DNA of 49,988 bases, taken from assembly GCA_021155985.1 (NCBI GenBank), contig JAJNBA010000007.1, positions 1-49,988 of the forward strand, read 5' to 3'. Under the pieces are notes generated by a model. It saw only the letters and a list, made by a program, of their open reading frames with translations. It was not told where the DNA came from and did no database searches. This DNA comes from Actinomycetes bacterium (GTDB lineage: Bacteria; Actinomycetota; UBA4738; HRBIN12). Positions 24,801 to 32,532 of the stretch are shown here, piece after piece (the first letter of the stretch is position 1; each line of letters starts with the position of its first letter). The position numbers were made by a program, and so were the translations under genes.

Positions 24801-26787
24801 GTTGGTCCGAAGCCCCGCCGCGATCGCCGTCTGGCGTCCGCTCGGGGGTCGGCCGCAGAACGTGACGGCCAGTCCGGATGGTCGACTGTTGGCGGTCGGG
24901 AACAACCGCGGCGAGGTGGGGGTCGTGGATGCCTCGTCCGGCGAGCTGCTCCGGACGATGCCGGGCTTCGTCGGGCAATGGAACGCCGCGGGGGAGCTCC
25001 TGGTCCCGAGCTTCACGCCGGAGGACGGCCTGGTCGTTCGCGTCGTCGACCCGGCGACCGGTGACACGACCCGCGAGGGATCGTTCCCGCAGGAGGAGTT
25101 CGCGGCCTTCAGCTTCACCGAGGATCTCGGTGTGTTCGCGATCATCCGGGCGGACGGGATCGTCCGGATGTGGGACCCCGCCACGGACCGGACCCTCGCG
25201 GAGATCCCACCACGCCCCGGTCGCCTGTTCCTCGATGTCTGGCTCTTCGGCGACGGACAGCTGCTGACGATCGAGGGCTCGACCTCGGTCGACGACCCGT
25301 TCAGCGGTCCCGGCTTCTACTCCCTGTGGGAACAGGGCGGCGCCGAGCCGACCGTGACCATCCGCACGCCGAGCCTGCTGCAGTTCGGCGTGACCGATGA
25401 CCTCGACCGGATGGCGCAGCCCCAGCCGGATGGATCCCTCCGCGTATACGACCTCGAGACGGGCAAGGGTCGCACTCTCGAAGGCCGCCACGTCGACGCC
25501 GTCTTCGCCGCGTTCTCGCCCGACGGTCGAACCCTGGTGACGACGAGCGAGGACGGCACCGTCGGCCTGTGGGATGCGGACGCCGGGGTCTTCCGTGAGC
25601 TCCTCGTCGGGCACAACGGTCCCGCGCATTTCGCTTCGTTCGCCGATGTCGACGGTCGGGTCACGATGTACACGTCGAGCCTGGATGGAAGCGTGATGGC
25701 ATGGGATGTCAGCGGGGAACGCCGACTCGGTCGCTCGTTCGACGGGTCGGACGGGTATCCGAACCAGGAAGAGCCGCAGGCGTTCCTCACGGTGAGTCCC
25801 GACGGCTCGATGCTCGCCGCCGGTGACGCGGACGGCACCGTCGTCGTTCGAGATGCGGAGACGTTCGAGATGATCCACGAGCTGGACGCGATCGACGGCG
25901 AGGTGGACGACCTCGCCTTCTCGCCCGACGGCCGGTTGCTCGCCGTGACCGGTCCCGGACAGGTCGGCTTGTGGGAGACGGGTTCGTGGGCCCGTCGGCC
26001 CGTCGACACGTCGGAGGTCCCTCTCGAGCTCGGCGACCAAGGCGGCATCGATTGGGTGCGCGCGGTGGCGTTCTCGCCCGACGGCGAGATCCTGATCGCG
26101 GGAGGCCCGGAAGGCCTGGTCAGGGCGTGGGATGCAGTCACCGGTGAGGTCATGGGCGAGCCGGTCGAAGTGGGGGGAGACATCTTCGACGTCGCCTTCG
26201 ATCCCGACGGTCGGCGGCTCGTCGTGGCGTGGAACGGCGAACCACCCGACGGTGGGTTCGGTGGTTGGGCGACGGTGTACTCCTTCCCCGGAGGGAACGA
26301 GGTCTACACCGTCAACGTGGACGGCGACTTCAGTCGAGCATCGACGGCCCTGTTCAGCCCGGACGGGGCGATCCTCGCGACGGGCGGAGGCGACGGGCTC
26401 GTGAGGATCTTCGATGCCGCCTCGGGTGAACCGATCGGGCAACCGATCCTCGCGTCCGCGGGCTTCGTGCTCTCGCTGGACTTCGATCCGTCGGGCCGCA
26501 TCCTCGTGTCGGGCGGCACCGACGGGACGATCAGGCTCCTCGACCCCGCGACCACGAGACAGCTCGGGGCGGCCTTCCCGACCAGGGCGCAGCGTTGGGG
26601 GACCGCGGTCGTGACGCCGGACGGGAAGCACGTCCTGGCGGTCCTTCAGACGGGCGAGGGGGTGCGCTGGAGCATCGATCCTCAGGAGTGGAACCGCCAT
26701 GCGTGCGCGGTCGCGGGCCGCACGCTCACCCGTCTGGAGTGGGATCGGTTCCTGCCCGATCGCCCGTACGAACCGGCCTGCGGCTAG
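21889..26787 (+). CDS. class III cyclase - AAA - nSTAND1 NTPase - TM - WD40 signalling protein
   Basis: Predicted 1632 residues in one uninterrupted frame. Residues about 12-178: class III nucleotide cyclase with metal Asps D22 ('IADVRGYTSF') and D66 ('LRGDEALAVF') and transition-state pair N125/R129 ('ALNLAARL'). Near 246: Walker A 'VGPAGAGKTRL', Walker B 'VIVIDDAQ' near 298 (AAA_16-type). Near 500: second P-loop 'VGPSGSGKSS', then 'LLVLVDQFEELFT' (nSTAND1). About 895-917: one transmembrane helix. From about 985: a WD40-type propeller with repeated 'FSPDGR' blades. Known relatives are sensor/effector NTPases; the cyclase suggests second-messenger output. The adenine-specifying Lys position appears to be E62, so ATP as substrate is uncertain. 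Confidence 0.88.
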   Translation: MVERGGPGTAARAEILTFLIADVRGYTSFTQARGDEAAARLAASFAEIAREGVEARGGSVIELRGDEALAVFGSARQALRAAVDLQLAFVDEVERDPTVPLRVGIGLDAGEAVPVEDGYRGGALNLAARLCSQAGPGQVLASQGVLHLARAVDGLDFTEAGVREMKGLPEPVAVFDVTPQGSSPGDLMTRLDDAGRDGAAPPPRTELPPALDPSVPLIGREVEARWLRWTWRHARRGSGAAAAIVGPAGAGKTRLAADVAALAASDGARVRYVSCTTGSEAVTAIDEAAADGPSVIVIDDAQVAEAATAAALSRLLDRIPTLPVLVVIAFQAESGSGPSFGARPEAVSTLRLEPLPADAVGQIAALYLDDPATPAPVAALLEASEGLPARIHALAGDWARGEAARRLGEAAAQAATQRSGLRSWESTLADNVVDLQLVRERSELYSASGSGAELDGRQTSPYRGLESFDVGDAPFFFGRERLVAEMIGRLAGSTALGVVGPSGSGKSSAVRAGLLSALGSGSLPGSEGWATAILRPGAYPLRALDRAVWSALPDTLRVRLEGSELPLRMARAAMQEGDRLLVLVDQFEELFTQCTDEQEREAFVNALVEASVDLRANVIVVVAVRADFYGRCAAFPSFAELLGASHVLVGPMSAGEYARTITGPARRSGLVVEPALVDALVAEVVDEPGGLPLLSSALFELWQHRNGRTIPLAAYERTGGIHGAVGRLAEEAYDTLSTEEQDVARAVMLRLTGPGDGSDVARRRVPMEELDLERNERVATVVRTLTDARLLTVSEGALEVAHEALLREWPRFRAWLDEDRSGQRLRSHLTEQAKAWEEAGREAGELYRGARLASAIDWTAEHNLELNELEREFLAQSREARERELARQRTINRRLRAMLATVALLLVLALVGGVLAVTQRGKAVAAATEADAQRLGAQALVQKDLDLSLLLARQGTALHDSEETRANLQSALVRSPAAIAVWRPLGGRPQNVTASPDGRLLAVGNNRGEVGVVDASSGELLRTMPGFVGQWNAAGELLVPSFTPEDGLVVRVVDPATGDTTREGSFPQEEFAAFSFTEDLGVFAIIRADGIVRMWDPATDRTLAEIPPRPGRLFLDVWLFGDGQLLTIEGSTSVDDPFSGPGFYSLWEQGGAEPTVTIRTPSLLQFGVTDDLDRMAQPQPDGSLRVYDLETGKGRTLEGRHVDAVFAAFSPDGRTLVTTSEDGTVGLWDADAGVFRELLVGHNGPAHFASFADVDGRVTMYTSSLDGSVMAWDVSGERRLGRSFDGSDGYPNQEEPQAFLTVSPDGSMLAAGDADGTVVVRDAETFEMIHELDAIDGEVDDLAFSPDGRLLAVTGPGQVGLWETGSWARRPVDTSEVPLELGDQGGIDWVRAVAFSPDGEILIAGGPEGLVRAWDAVTGEVMGEPVEVGGDIFDVAFDPDGRRLVVAWNGEPPDGGFGGWATVYSFPGGNEVYTVNVDGDFSRASTALFSPDGAILATGGGDGLVRIFDAASGEPIGQPILASAGFVLSLDFDPSGRILVSGGTDGTIRLLDPATTRQLGAAFPTRAQRWGTAVVTPDGKHVLAVLQTGEGVRWSIDPQEWNRHACAVAGRTLTRLEWDRFLPDRPYEPACG

Positions 26788-26809
26788 CTGCTACGCTGCC
26801 CGACGTCCC

Positions 26810-26883
26810 GGGGGTGTAGCTCAGCCCGGTAGAGCGCTGCCTTCGCACGGCAGAGGCCAGGGGTTCAAATCCCCTCACCTCCA
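26810..26883 (+). tRNA. tRNA-Ala(CGC)
   Basis: A 74-base cloverleaf reads cleanly. Acceptor GGGGGTG/CACCTCC includes the G3-U70 wobble pair, the alanine identity element. D stem GCTC/GAGC, anticodon stem CTGCC/GGCAG with loop TTCGCAC (anticodon CGC), T stem AGGGG/CCCCT with loop TTCAAAT, and discriminator A73. The 3' CCA is not encoded. A TACGCT box at 26792-26797 is a plausible -10 element. Confidence 0.95.
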
Positions 26884-26986
26884 CTCACGATCCGATCGAT
26901 CGCCACGGACGCACGCCGTCGATCTCAAGCGCCTCCGGGACTCCGGAGCTGCGGGGTCGTTGAACCGGAGGGATCTGCGGTCAAGA

Positions 26987-27017
26987 ATCGGCCTATCCCG
27001 TGCCGATAGCCGGGATA
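26987..27017. promoter_or_regulatory. overlapping inverted repeats before the four-helix membrane protein
   Basis: Two interleaved dyads: ATCGGC (26987-26992) with GCCGAT (27002-27007), and TATCCCG (26994-27000) with CGGGATA (27011-27017). Both cannot fold at once in RNA. It is a candidate operator or small switch 20 bases upstream of ATG 27038. Confidence 0.35.
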
Positions 27018-27037
27018 CCCGACGAGGAGGATCGTCC

Positions 27038-27541
27038 ATGCGCTCCGAACGCATCAACTTCCTGGCGGTCGTGACGGCCGTGGCGGGATTGACCGGCTTC
27101 ATCGGCGTCTACGCGAAGTGGTTCAGCTACTCCTACCCGGTCGACGGTGGCACGGTGACCATCTACCTGGACGGCACCTGGGACGGGACGGGCGCCATCG
27201 CGTTCGCCGCGGGCATCGGCGCGCTGCTGTTCGGCTGCGCCTACATCCTGCTGGCGGACCCGGCGATCCGGCGCATCGTCGCCCTCTTGATGGTGATCTC
27301 GAGCATGGTCCTCCTGATCTCCTCCGCGATCGGGTTCACCCGTGTGGCCGAGACGATCGGCCCGAACCCGATCTTGCCGGGGGCCGAAGGGCAGACCCCG
27401 TTCGAAGCGACCGTCGCCATCGGTCTGGCGATGTCGCTCGCGAGCGGCATCATCGCCACCGTGGCATCGGTCCTGTTGGTCGCTCGACGGGAGGCCGGTG
27501 TGGAAGAGTCAGCGGAGATGTCGGCGGCCGCGACCGTCTGA
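27038..27541 (+). CDS. four-helix membrane protein of unknown function
   Basis: Predicted 167 residues from ATG 27038 with GAGGAGG seven bases upstream; the longer track ORF runs back through the tRNA. Four hydrophobic helices: residues 8-26, 48-68, 74-93 and 128-151. A short extracytoplasmic loop between helices 1 and 2 carries 'SYPVDGGTVTIYLDGTWDGTG'. The tail is acidic. I recognise no family. The gene stands between the tRNA and the LysA-like gene, with 41 bases to the latter. Confidence 0.72.
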   Translation: MRSERINFLAVVTAVAGLTGFIGVYAKWFSYSYPVDGGTVTIYLDGTWDGTGAIAFAAGIGALLFGCAYILLADPAIRRIVALLMVISSMVLLISSAIGFTRVAETIGPNPILPGAEGQTPFEATVAIGLAMSLASGIIATVASVLLVARREAGVEESAEMSAAATV

Positions 27542-27582
27542 CGGGGTCGCACGTCCCACCTGCGGGTAGCCTGGGCGCCCGC

Positions 27583-28830
27583 ATGGCGCGAACGACCTCC
27601 CGGCTGACGTGGTGGGACCGACCCGGTCTCGAGGTCCGAGCCGGCCGGCTCTCCATCGCCGGGCGCGACGCCGAGTCGATCGCGCGCGAGCACGGAACCC
27701 CGCTCTACGTCCACGATCTCGTTCGGGTGGAGGAACAAGCACGAGGTCTCCAGGGCGCGCTCGGCGCCGCCGGACTCCGCCACCGGGTCCGGCTCGCGCT
27801 CAAGGCGCAGCGCGAGCCGACGTTCCTCGCGTTCCTCCGCGCCCTGGGCGCGCCGGGCTCCCCGGAGAGCGTCGGGATGGACGTCTGCTCGCCGATGGAG
27901 ATCAGGTGGGCGCTCGATCACGGCTGGGGGCAGGAGGAGATCAGCTACACGGGGACCAACCTGTCCGCCCGCGACCTCGACGCGGTGCTCACGGCGGGGG
28001 TCCACCTGAACGTCGACCTCCTCACGCAGCTGGATCGAGTGGGGACCCGGGCGCCGGGCTCGACCGTCGGCATCCGGATCAACCCGCGGATCGGAGCCGC
28101 CTACCCGGGCGGTGGCCAGACGTACGCGGGAGATCGGCCGACCAAGTTCGGGATCTACCCCGAGCACCTCGGAGAGGCCCTCGCCATCGCACGGCGGCAC
28201 GACCTCACGATCGACACGGTGCACGTGCACGCCGGCTACCTCTACCTGACCGACGCGCTCCCGATCGTCGACGAGACGATGCGGCGAGTGGCCGAGGCCA
28301 CCCGGAGCCTCGTGGAAGCGGGGTGTCCGATCGTGGAGGTCAACACCGGAGGAGGGCTCGGCGTCCCGTTCCGGCCCGGCGACGAACCACTCGACCTCGA
28401 GGCGTGGGCGTCCGTCCTCGCCCGGCACCTCGGGCCGCTCGACGTGACGGTCGGGACGGAGCCCGGCGAGTTCCTCGCGAAGCAATGCGCCGTCCATCTC
28501 GCGGAGGTCGTGAGCGTCGAGGATCGAGACGGCACGACCTTCATCGGACTGGATACGGGTTGGAACGTGATCAACGAGCACTTCGTGTACCGGATCCCCT
28601 ACCACCCGATCCTGTGTCGAGCGGCCGACGGCGAGCCCGTGGCCCGCGTCACCGTGGCGGGACACATCAACGAGGGGAACGACCTGCTCGCCGAGGACCA
28701 TCCCATGCCACAGGTCGAGGAGGGCGACATCGTGGCGATCCCGAATGTCGGTTCTTACAACGCGTCGATGACCTCCGTCCACTGTCTCCGCCCCGAGGCC
28801 CCGGCGGTGTTCTTCTCCGACCGCGCGTGA
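27583..28830 (+). CDS. LysA-like fold type III PLP decarboxylase, atypical active site
   Basis: Predicted 415 residues from ATG 27583. It resembles diaminopimelate decarboxylase: PLP lysine K74 in 'VRLALKAQREP', 'GMDVCSPMEI', 'RINPRIGAAYPGG', 'TKFGIYPEHL', 'VHVHAGYLY' and the glycine loop 'EVNTGGGLGVPF'. Two canonical features differ. 'EPGR' is 'EPGE', and the 'CESGD' loop that supplies the catalytic Cys in DapDC/ODC reads 'NEGND'. So lysine synthesis is unlikely, and a related decarboxylase, racemase-like or specialised-metabolism enzyme is possible. Its TGA overlaps the start of the next gene (GTGA). Confidence 0.75.
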   Translation: MARTTSRLTWWDRPGLEVRAGRLSIAGRDAESIAREHGTPLYVHDLVRVEEQARGLQGALGAAGLRHRVRLALKAQREPTFLAFLRALGAPGSPESVGMDVCSPMEIRWALDHGWGQEEISYTGTNLSARDLDAVLTAGVHLNVDLLTQLDRVGTRAPGSTVGIRINPRIGAAYPGGGQTYAGDRPTKFGIYPEHLGEALAIARRHDLTIDTVHVHAGYLYLTDALPIVDETMRRVAEATRSLVEAGCPIVEVNTGGGLGVPFRPGDEPLDLEAWASVLARHLGPLDVTVGTEPGEFLAKQCAVHLAEVVSVEDRDGTTFIGLDTGWNVINEHFVYRIPYHPILCRAADGEPVARVTVAGHINEGNDLLAEDHPMPQVEEGDIVAIPNVGSYNASMTSVHCLRPEAPAVFFSDRA

Positions 28831-29592
28831 CCGACCTTCCCATCGCCGAGCGGTGGTTCCGATCCGAGCGGGTGACCGACGCGATCACGCTGCTCGTCGA
28901 GGATCACCTCGACGTGTTCTTCGAGTCGAACGTCTGGCACGTCCGTGGGCGCGACCGCGACCTCGTGGTCGATACGGGCAACGGGATCGGCGATCTCCGG
29001 GGGGAGCTCGCCCCGCTGGCCGAAGGCCGGCCGATCGTGGCGGTCGCCACACATGACCACTTCGATCACATCGGGGGCATGCACGCGTTCGAGGAACGCT
29101 GGTGTCATGCGGCCGATGCCGATGGGCTGCGTGCGCCCGAAGGCCTCGCCCTCCTCCGGCGGGACTACCGACCCGGTCTGGGAGTATGAGATCCGCTGGT
29201 ACGGCTACGAACCGCCGGAGATCGTGGTCACGGCCCTGCCCGGCCCGAACTTCGACCTCGGCGGCTGGCGGACGTCGCCGACAGAGCCGACACGCATCCT
29301 CGCGGACGGCGACCTCGTGGATCTGGGGGACCGCGCCTTCGAGGTCCTCCACGTCCCGGGCCACACCGCGGGCTCGATCGCGCTCTGGGACGCCGAGGCC
29401 GGTCTGCTGTTCACAGGCGACACCGCAGCTCTCGACGACCCTCTGTACGCCGACGACGAGGCGGCGTTCGTAGCGTCGCTCGAGCGGCTCTCGGCCCTGC
29501 CGGTCGAGCTCGTCTGCGCGGGGCACTCCCGGCCGTTCGGTCGGGAAGAGCTCAGGGCCCTGATCGACGAGCAGCTCACGTCGCGCAGCTGA
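28827..29592 (+). pseudogene. metallo-beta-lactamase-fold hydrolase, frameshifted
   Basis: GTG 28827 opens an MBL-fold protein with the zinc motif 'ATHDHFDHIGGMHAF', but the frame stops at 29189 ('YRPGLGV'). The rest of the fold continues one frame over: 'YEIRWYGYEPPEIVV', 'HVPGHTAGSIALWD', 'LLFTGDTA' and 'VCAGHSRPFG', ending at 29592. All metal ligands are present only if the two frames are joined. The total of 766 bases is one more than a multiple of three, so one extra base (or two lost) within about 29130-29183 explains it. This is either true inactivation or a consensus error in GC-rich sequence. It is coupled to the LysA-like gene. Confidence 0.8.
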
Positions 29593-29605
29593 CGCCCGGC
29601 GTCAG
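29589..29605. terminator. short hairpin between convergent genes
   Basis: CTGACGCC-C-GGCGTCAG, perfect 8-bp arms. It contains the stop codons of both the MBL-fold gene and the Vgb-like gene, so it could act as a compact bidirectional terminator. Confidence 0.5.
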
Positions 29606-31149
29606 GCGAAGCGCGCGGTGAACACGGCGTCGGCATCCGACCAACCGCCGAGCCCGAGACGGGCCACGAGCGAGCGGCACGAGCCAGCCCAGCCCGCCTC
29701 GGTCCGCCACTGCAGCATCAGTCTGCCGTTGTTCGACAGGTTCGCCTGGACCGACGCCGACTGCTCGGCCAGCACCTCGCCGGTCGCGCAGTCCACCTTG
29801 CGCACCAGCGGGTACCCGTTCGCGAACACGGACCCCTGTGGGTGTCCCCCGAGCTCGAGGATGATCGGGATCACGCGCCCCGCAGAGAAGACCGACGTGT
29901 TCGTGATCGGCCCGGCGATGTCCTCGAACACGACGTACTCGTGGGTCGCGGAGCCGACGTTCCCCTCCGCGTCCGTCCCGGTGACGGTGAACGCGTGCGA
30001 GCCCGGTCGGTTCGGCACGATCGACCCGTCCGCGACCGGTCCCCGGCAGGAGATCACGCCCGAGCCCCCGGCCTCATCCGTGCAGAAGTAGTCGGCGACC
30101 ATGCCCTCGCCGTCGGTCAGCACCGAGCCGTGCGCCGGCGACACGATCGTGACGGTCGGAGCGACGTCATCGGCGGGGCCGGAGGGCTCGAGCCGCCCCA
30201 CGCGGTTCGTGCCTTGGGCGCTGAACCAGATCGCGCCGTCGGCCCCGGTCGTGATGCCGGTCGGCGTGGCGCCCTCGCCGAGCGGGATCTCGACGATCGC
30301 GCCGTCGAGGCCGATCCGGCCGACGGCGTCGGCGGTGCTCTCCGTGAACCAGAGCGCTCCGTCGGCCCCCGTCGTGATCCCGCTCACCCCGGCTCCGGGC
30401 GTGGGGACCGGATAGGTCGTCAAAGCTCCTCCGGTCGTCATCCGCACGATCGTGTTGGATGCGCGAGCCGTGAACCAGAGCGCGCCGTCCGGACCGGTGG
30501 TGATCCACTGCGGGCCGCTCGCGTTCGGGGGGAGCGGGAACTCCGTCATCGTGCCGTCGAGCGTGATCCGTCCGACCACGTTCGCAGCCGTCAGGGTGAA
30601 CCACATCGCTCCGTCGGATCCCGTCGTCACGCTGAGCGGCGCGGCGCGAGGGGTGATCGTTCGCCACTCCGTGATCTCTCCGTCCGGGGTGATGCGGCCG
30701 ATCGCGCCGACGCCTCGCTGCGCGAACCAGAGCGCGCCGTCGGGGCCGAGCGTGATGCCCGTCGGCGTGGACAGGTCGCGGAGATAGAACTCGGAGAGCT
30801 CCCCGTCGATCGTGAGCCGCCCGATCCGGTTCCCGTTGTGCTCGGTGAACCACATCGCCCCGTCGGACCCTCGGGCGATGTCGTAGGGATCGACGCCGGA
30901 CTCGAGGGGGATCGACGACGACGATCCGTCGGGGGCGAGCCGCGTGATCTCGGCGGCCGCGCGACTGGCCACCCACGTCTTCCCGTCAGGGCCCGCGGCG
31001 AGTCCCTGGGGGAAGGAGTCCGACGCCGGCAAGTCGAACCAGGTGGGTTCGACGGCAGCGGCGGGCAGGCTGATGGCGCCGAACAGCGAGGCGAGGATCA
31101 CCAGCGCGGACCCCGCCACGATCGAAGCATGGTGCTTGCGCCGTACCAT
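29602..31149 (-). CDS. secreted seven-blade Vgb-like propeller with C-terminal PxKF-type domain
   Basis: Predicted 515 residues from ATG 31149 (MVRRKHHASIV...); the 971-residue track ORF over-extends. Signal peptide with hydrophobic core 'VAGSALVILASLFGAISLPAAA'. Seven repeats of the type 'G-[SPA]-D-G-A-[ML]-W-F-T' at about 42-residue spacing form a virginiamycin B lyase-like beta-propeller. Then an Ig-like segment ('APTVTIVSPAHGSVLTDGE') and a terminal domain resembling PxKF ('GYPLVRKVDC', 'WRTEAGWAGSC'). No resistance role is implied: most such secreted propellers have unknown function. Confidence 0.82.
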   Translation of the reverse strand: MVRRKHHASIVAGSALVILASLFGAISLPAAAVEPTWFDLPASDSFPQGLAAGPDGKTWVASRAAAEITRLAPDGSSSSIPLESGVDPYDIARGSDGAMWFTEHNGNRIGRLTIDGELSEFYLRDLSTPTGITLGPDGALWFAQRGVGAIGRITPDGEITEWRTITPRAAPLSVTTGSDGAMWFTLTAANVVGRITLDGTMTEFPLPPNASGPQWITTGPDGALWFTARASNTIVRMTTGGALTTYPVPTPGAGVSGITTGADGALWFTESTADAVGRIGLDGAIVEIPLGEGATPTGITTGADGAIWFSAQGTNRVGRLEPSGPADDVAPTVTIVSPAHGSVLTDGEGMVADYFCTDEAGGSGVISCRGPVADGSIVPNRPGSHAFTVTGTDAEGNVGSATHEYVVFEDIAGPITNTSVFSAGRVIPIILELGGHPQGSVFANGYPLVRKVDCATGEVLAEQSASVQANLSNNGRLMLQWRTEAGWAGSCRSLVARLGLGGWSDADAVFTARFA

Positions 31150-31201
31150 GTTTCGGGTATCGGCATCTCGGCTCGATCTGCGCACCCGGCGAAGGTCGCG
31201 A

Positions 31202-31225
31202 GGCCTCCCCCGGCTGGGGGAGGCC
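31202..31225. promoter_or_regulatory. GC-rich inverted repeat between divergent genes
   Basis: GGCCTCCCCC (31202-31211), loop GGCT, GGGGGAGGCC (31216-31225): perfect 10-bp arms. It sits directly upstream of the TATGCT promoter box of the amidohydrolase gene, where a -35 region would be. It could be an operator or a strong hairpin. Confidence 0.5.
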
Positions 31226-31230
31226 GAGAG

Positions 31231-31236
31231 TATGCT
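31231..31236 (+). promoter_or_regulatory. leaderless -10 box for the amidohydrolase gene
   Basis: TATGCT, six bases before ATG 31243; no Shine-Dalgarno sequence. Confidence 0.5.
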
Positions 31237-31242
31237 CCGCCG

Positions 31243-32472
31243 ATGCCATCGGCCGAACCGCTCGTGGTGATCGCCGGCCGCGTGCTGGATGTATCGACCG
31301 GCGAGGTGCTCACCGACCGGGCCCTCGTGATCGACGGCGATCGCGTCCGCGACGTGGTCGAGGCAGGTGCGGCCCCACAGGGCCGGACCATCGATCTGTC
31401 CGGACGGACGGTCCTCCCCGGCATGATCGATTGTCACGCCCACCTGATCGGAGAGATGGATGACGGCCAGGGGTACGCCTACCTCCTGACGCGCTCCTCC
31501 GCCCAGGAGGCCCTCACGGGGGTCACGAACGCGCGCGCCACCCTGCTCGGTGGCTTCACCACCGTCCGCGACGTGGGGACGTTCCACGCGTTCGTGGATC
31601 TCGCGCTCCGTGATGCGATCGAGGAAGGCAGGCTCGTCGGGCCTCGGATGATGTGCGCGGGAGCGTATGTGACAAGCCCCGGCGGGGGCGGGGACATCAC
31701 CGGCCTCCCGCCCGACGTGCCGGTGCCGAGCGAGCTCCGGATGGGCGTGTCCACCGGCCCCGATCAGGTGCGTGCCAACGTCAAGCGGATCTTCGAGGCG
31801 GGCGCCGACTTCATCAAGGTGATCGCGACGGGCGCGGTCCTCACGTCGGGGACGAACCCGGGCGAGCCCGAGTTGACCGAGGAGGAGATCCGCGCGGCCG
31901 TGGAGGAGGCCGAGGCCCGGGGGACGCACGTCGCGGCCCACGCGCACGGAGCCGAGGGCGCGAAGCGGGCGATCCGCGCCGGCGTCCGCTCGATCGAGCA
32001 CGGCTGCTTGATCGACGACGAGACGATCGACCTGATGCTCGAGCGGGGGACCTACCTCGTCTGCGACATGTTCGACGGCGATTGGATGATCCAAGAGGGT
32101 CCCCGCCTGGGGTACTCGGACGAGGTGATGCGGAAGACCGAGATGACGAACGACGCGCAGCGCGAGAACTTCGCCAAGGCCGTCAAGGCGGGCGTCAGGA
32201 TCGCCTTCGGGACGGACTCCGGGATCTATCCACACGGGATGAATGCGAGGAACCTCGCCTTCCACGTGCGGTTCGGCCAGACGCCGATGGAGGCGATCCG
32301 CAGCGCGACCCTCGGCGCGGCCGAGCTCCTGGGTTGGGACGACCGCGTCGGGTCCCTGCGACCGGGCCTGTTCGCCGACCTGATCGCGGTCGACGGCGAT
32401 CCGCTCGACGACGTGACGGTGCTCGAGGACGTTCCCTTCGTGATGAAGGGCGGTCAGGTCGTCAAAGGTTGA
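31243..32472 (+). CDS. amidohydrolase-family metal-dependent hydrolase (prolidase/imidazolonepropionase-like)
   Basis: Predicted 409 residues. Amidohydrolase_1 pattern: 'GRTVLPGMIDCHAHLIGE' (HxH ligands), 'FIKVIATGAV' (position of the bridging Lys), 'HVAAHAHGAEGAKRAIRAGVRSIEHGCLID' (two His ligands), 'IAFGTDSGIYPHGMN' (catalytic Asp), and the C-terminal 'GSLRPGLFADLIAVDGDPLDDV'. It groups with Xaa-Pro dipeptidase/arylesterase-type amidohydrolases; the substrate is not deducible. Start ATG 31243 is leaderless-type. The aminotransferase gene follows after 60 bases. Confidence 0.88.
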   Translation: MPSAEPLVVIAGRVLDVSTGEVLTDRALVIDGDRVRDVVEAGAAPQGRTIDLSGRTVLPGMIDCHAHLIGEMDDGQGYAYLLTRSSAQEALTGVTNARATLLGGFTTVRDVGTFHAFVDLALRDAIEEGRLVGPRMMCAGAYVTSPGGGGDITGLPPDVPVPSELRMGVSTGPDQVRANVKRIFEAGADFIKVIATGAVLTSGTNPGEPELTEEEIRAAVEEAEARGTHVAAHAHGAEGAKRAIRAGVRSIEHGCLIDDETIDLMLERGTYLVCDMFDGDWMIQEGPRLGYSDEVMRKTEMTNDAQRENFAKAVKAGVRIAFGTDSGIYPHGMNARNLAFHVRFGQTPMEAIRSATLGAAELLGWDDRVGSLRPGLFADLIAVDGDPLDDVTVLEDVPFVMKGGQVVKG

Positions 32473-32532
32473 GCGGACCAGGGTGCCGGCGTCTGCCATG
32501 ATGACGCGCGTCCGCACGAGGGAGTCGAGCCG

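Noticed and set aside
24367-26700. 777-residue minus-strand ORF opposite the WD40 region
   Set aside because: A mirror of the WD40 coding frame: no domain, composition dominated by Arg/Glu/His, no start signal.
29602-31149. Antibiotic-resistance lyase (Vgb)
   Set aside because: Only the general propeller repeat matches; the signal peptide and extra C-terminal domains point to a secreted protein of other function.
29842-31242. N-terminal extension of the amidohydrolase ORF
   Set aside because: Runs antisense through the Vgb-like gene; the real start is ATG 31243 after TATGCT.
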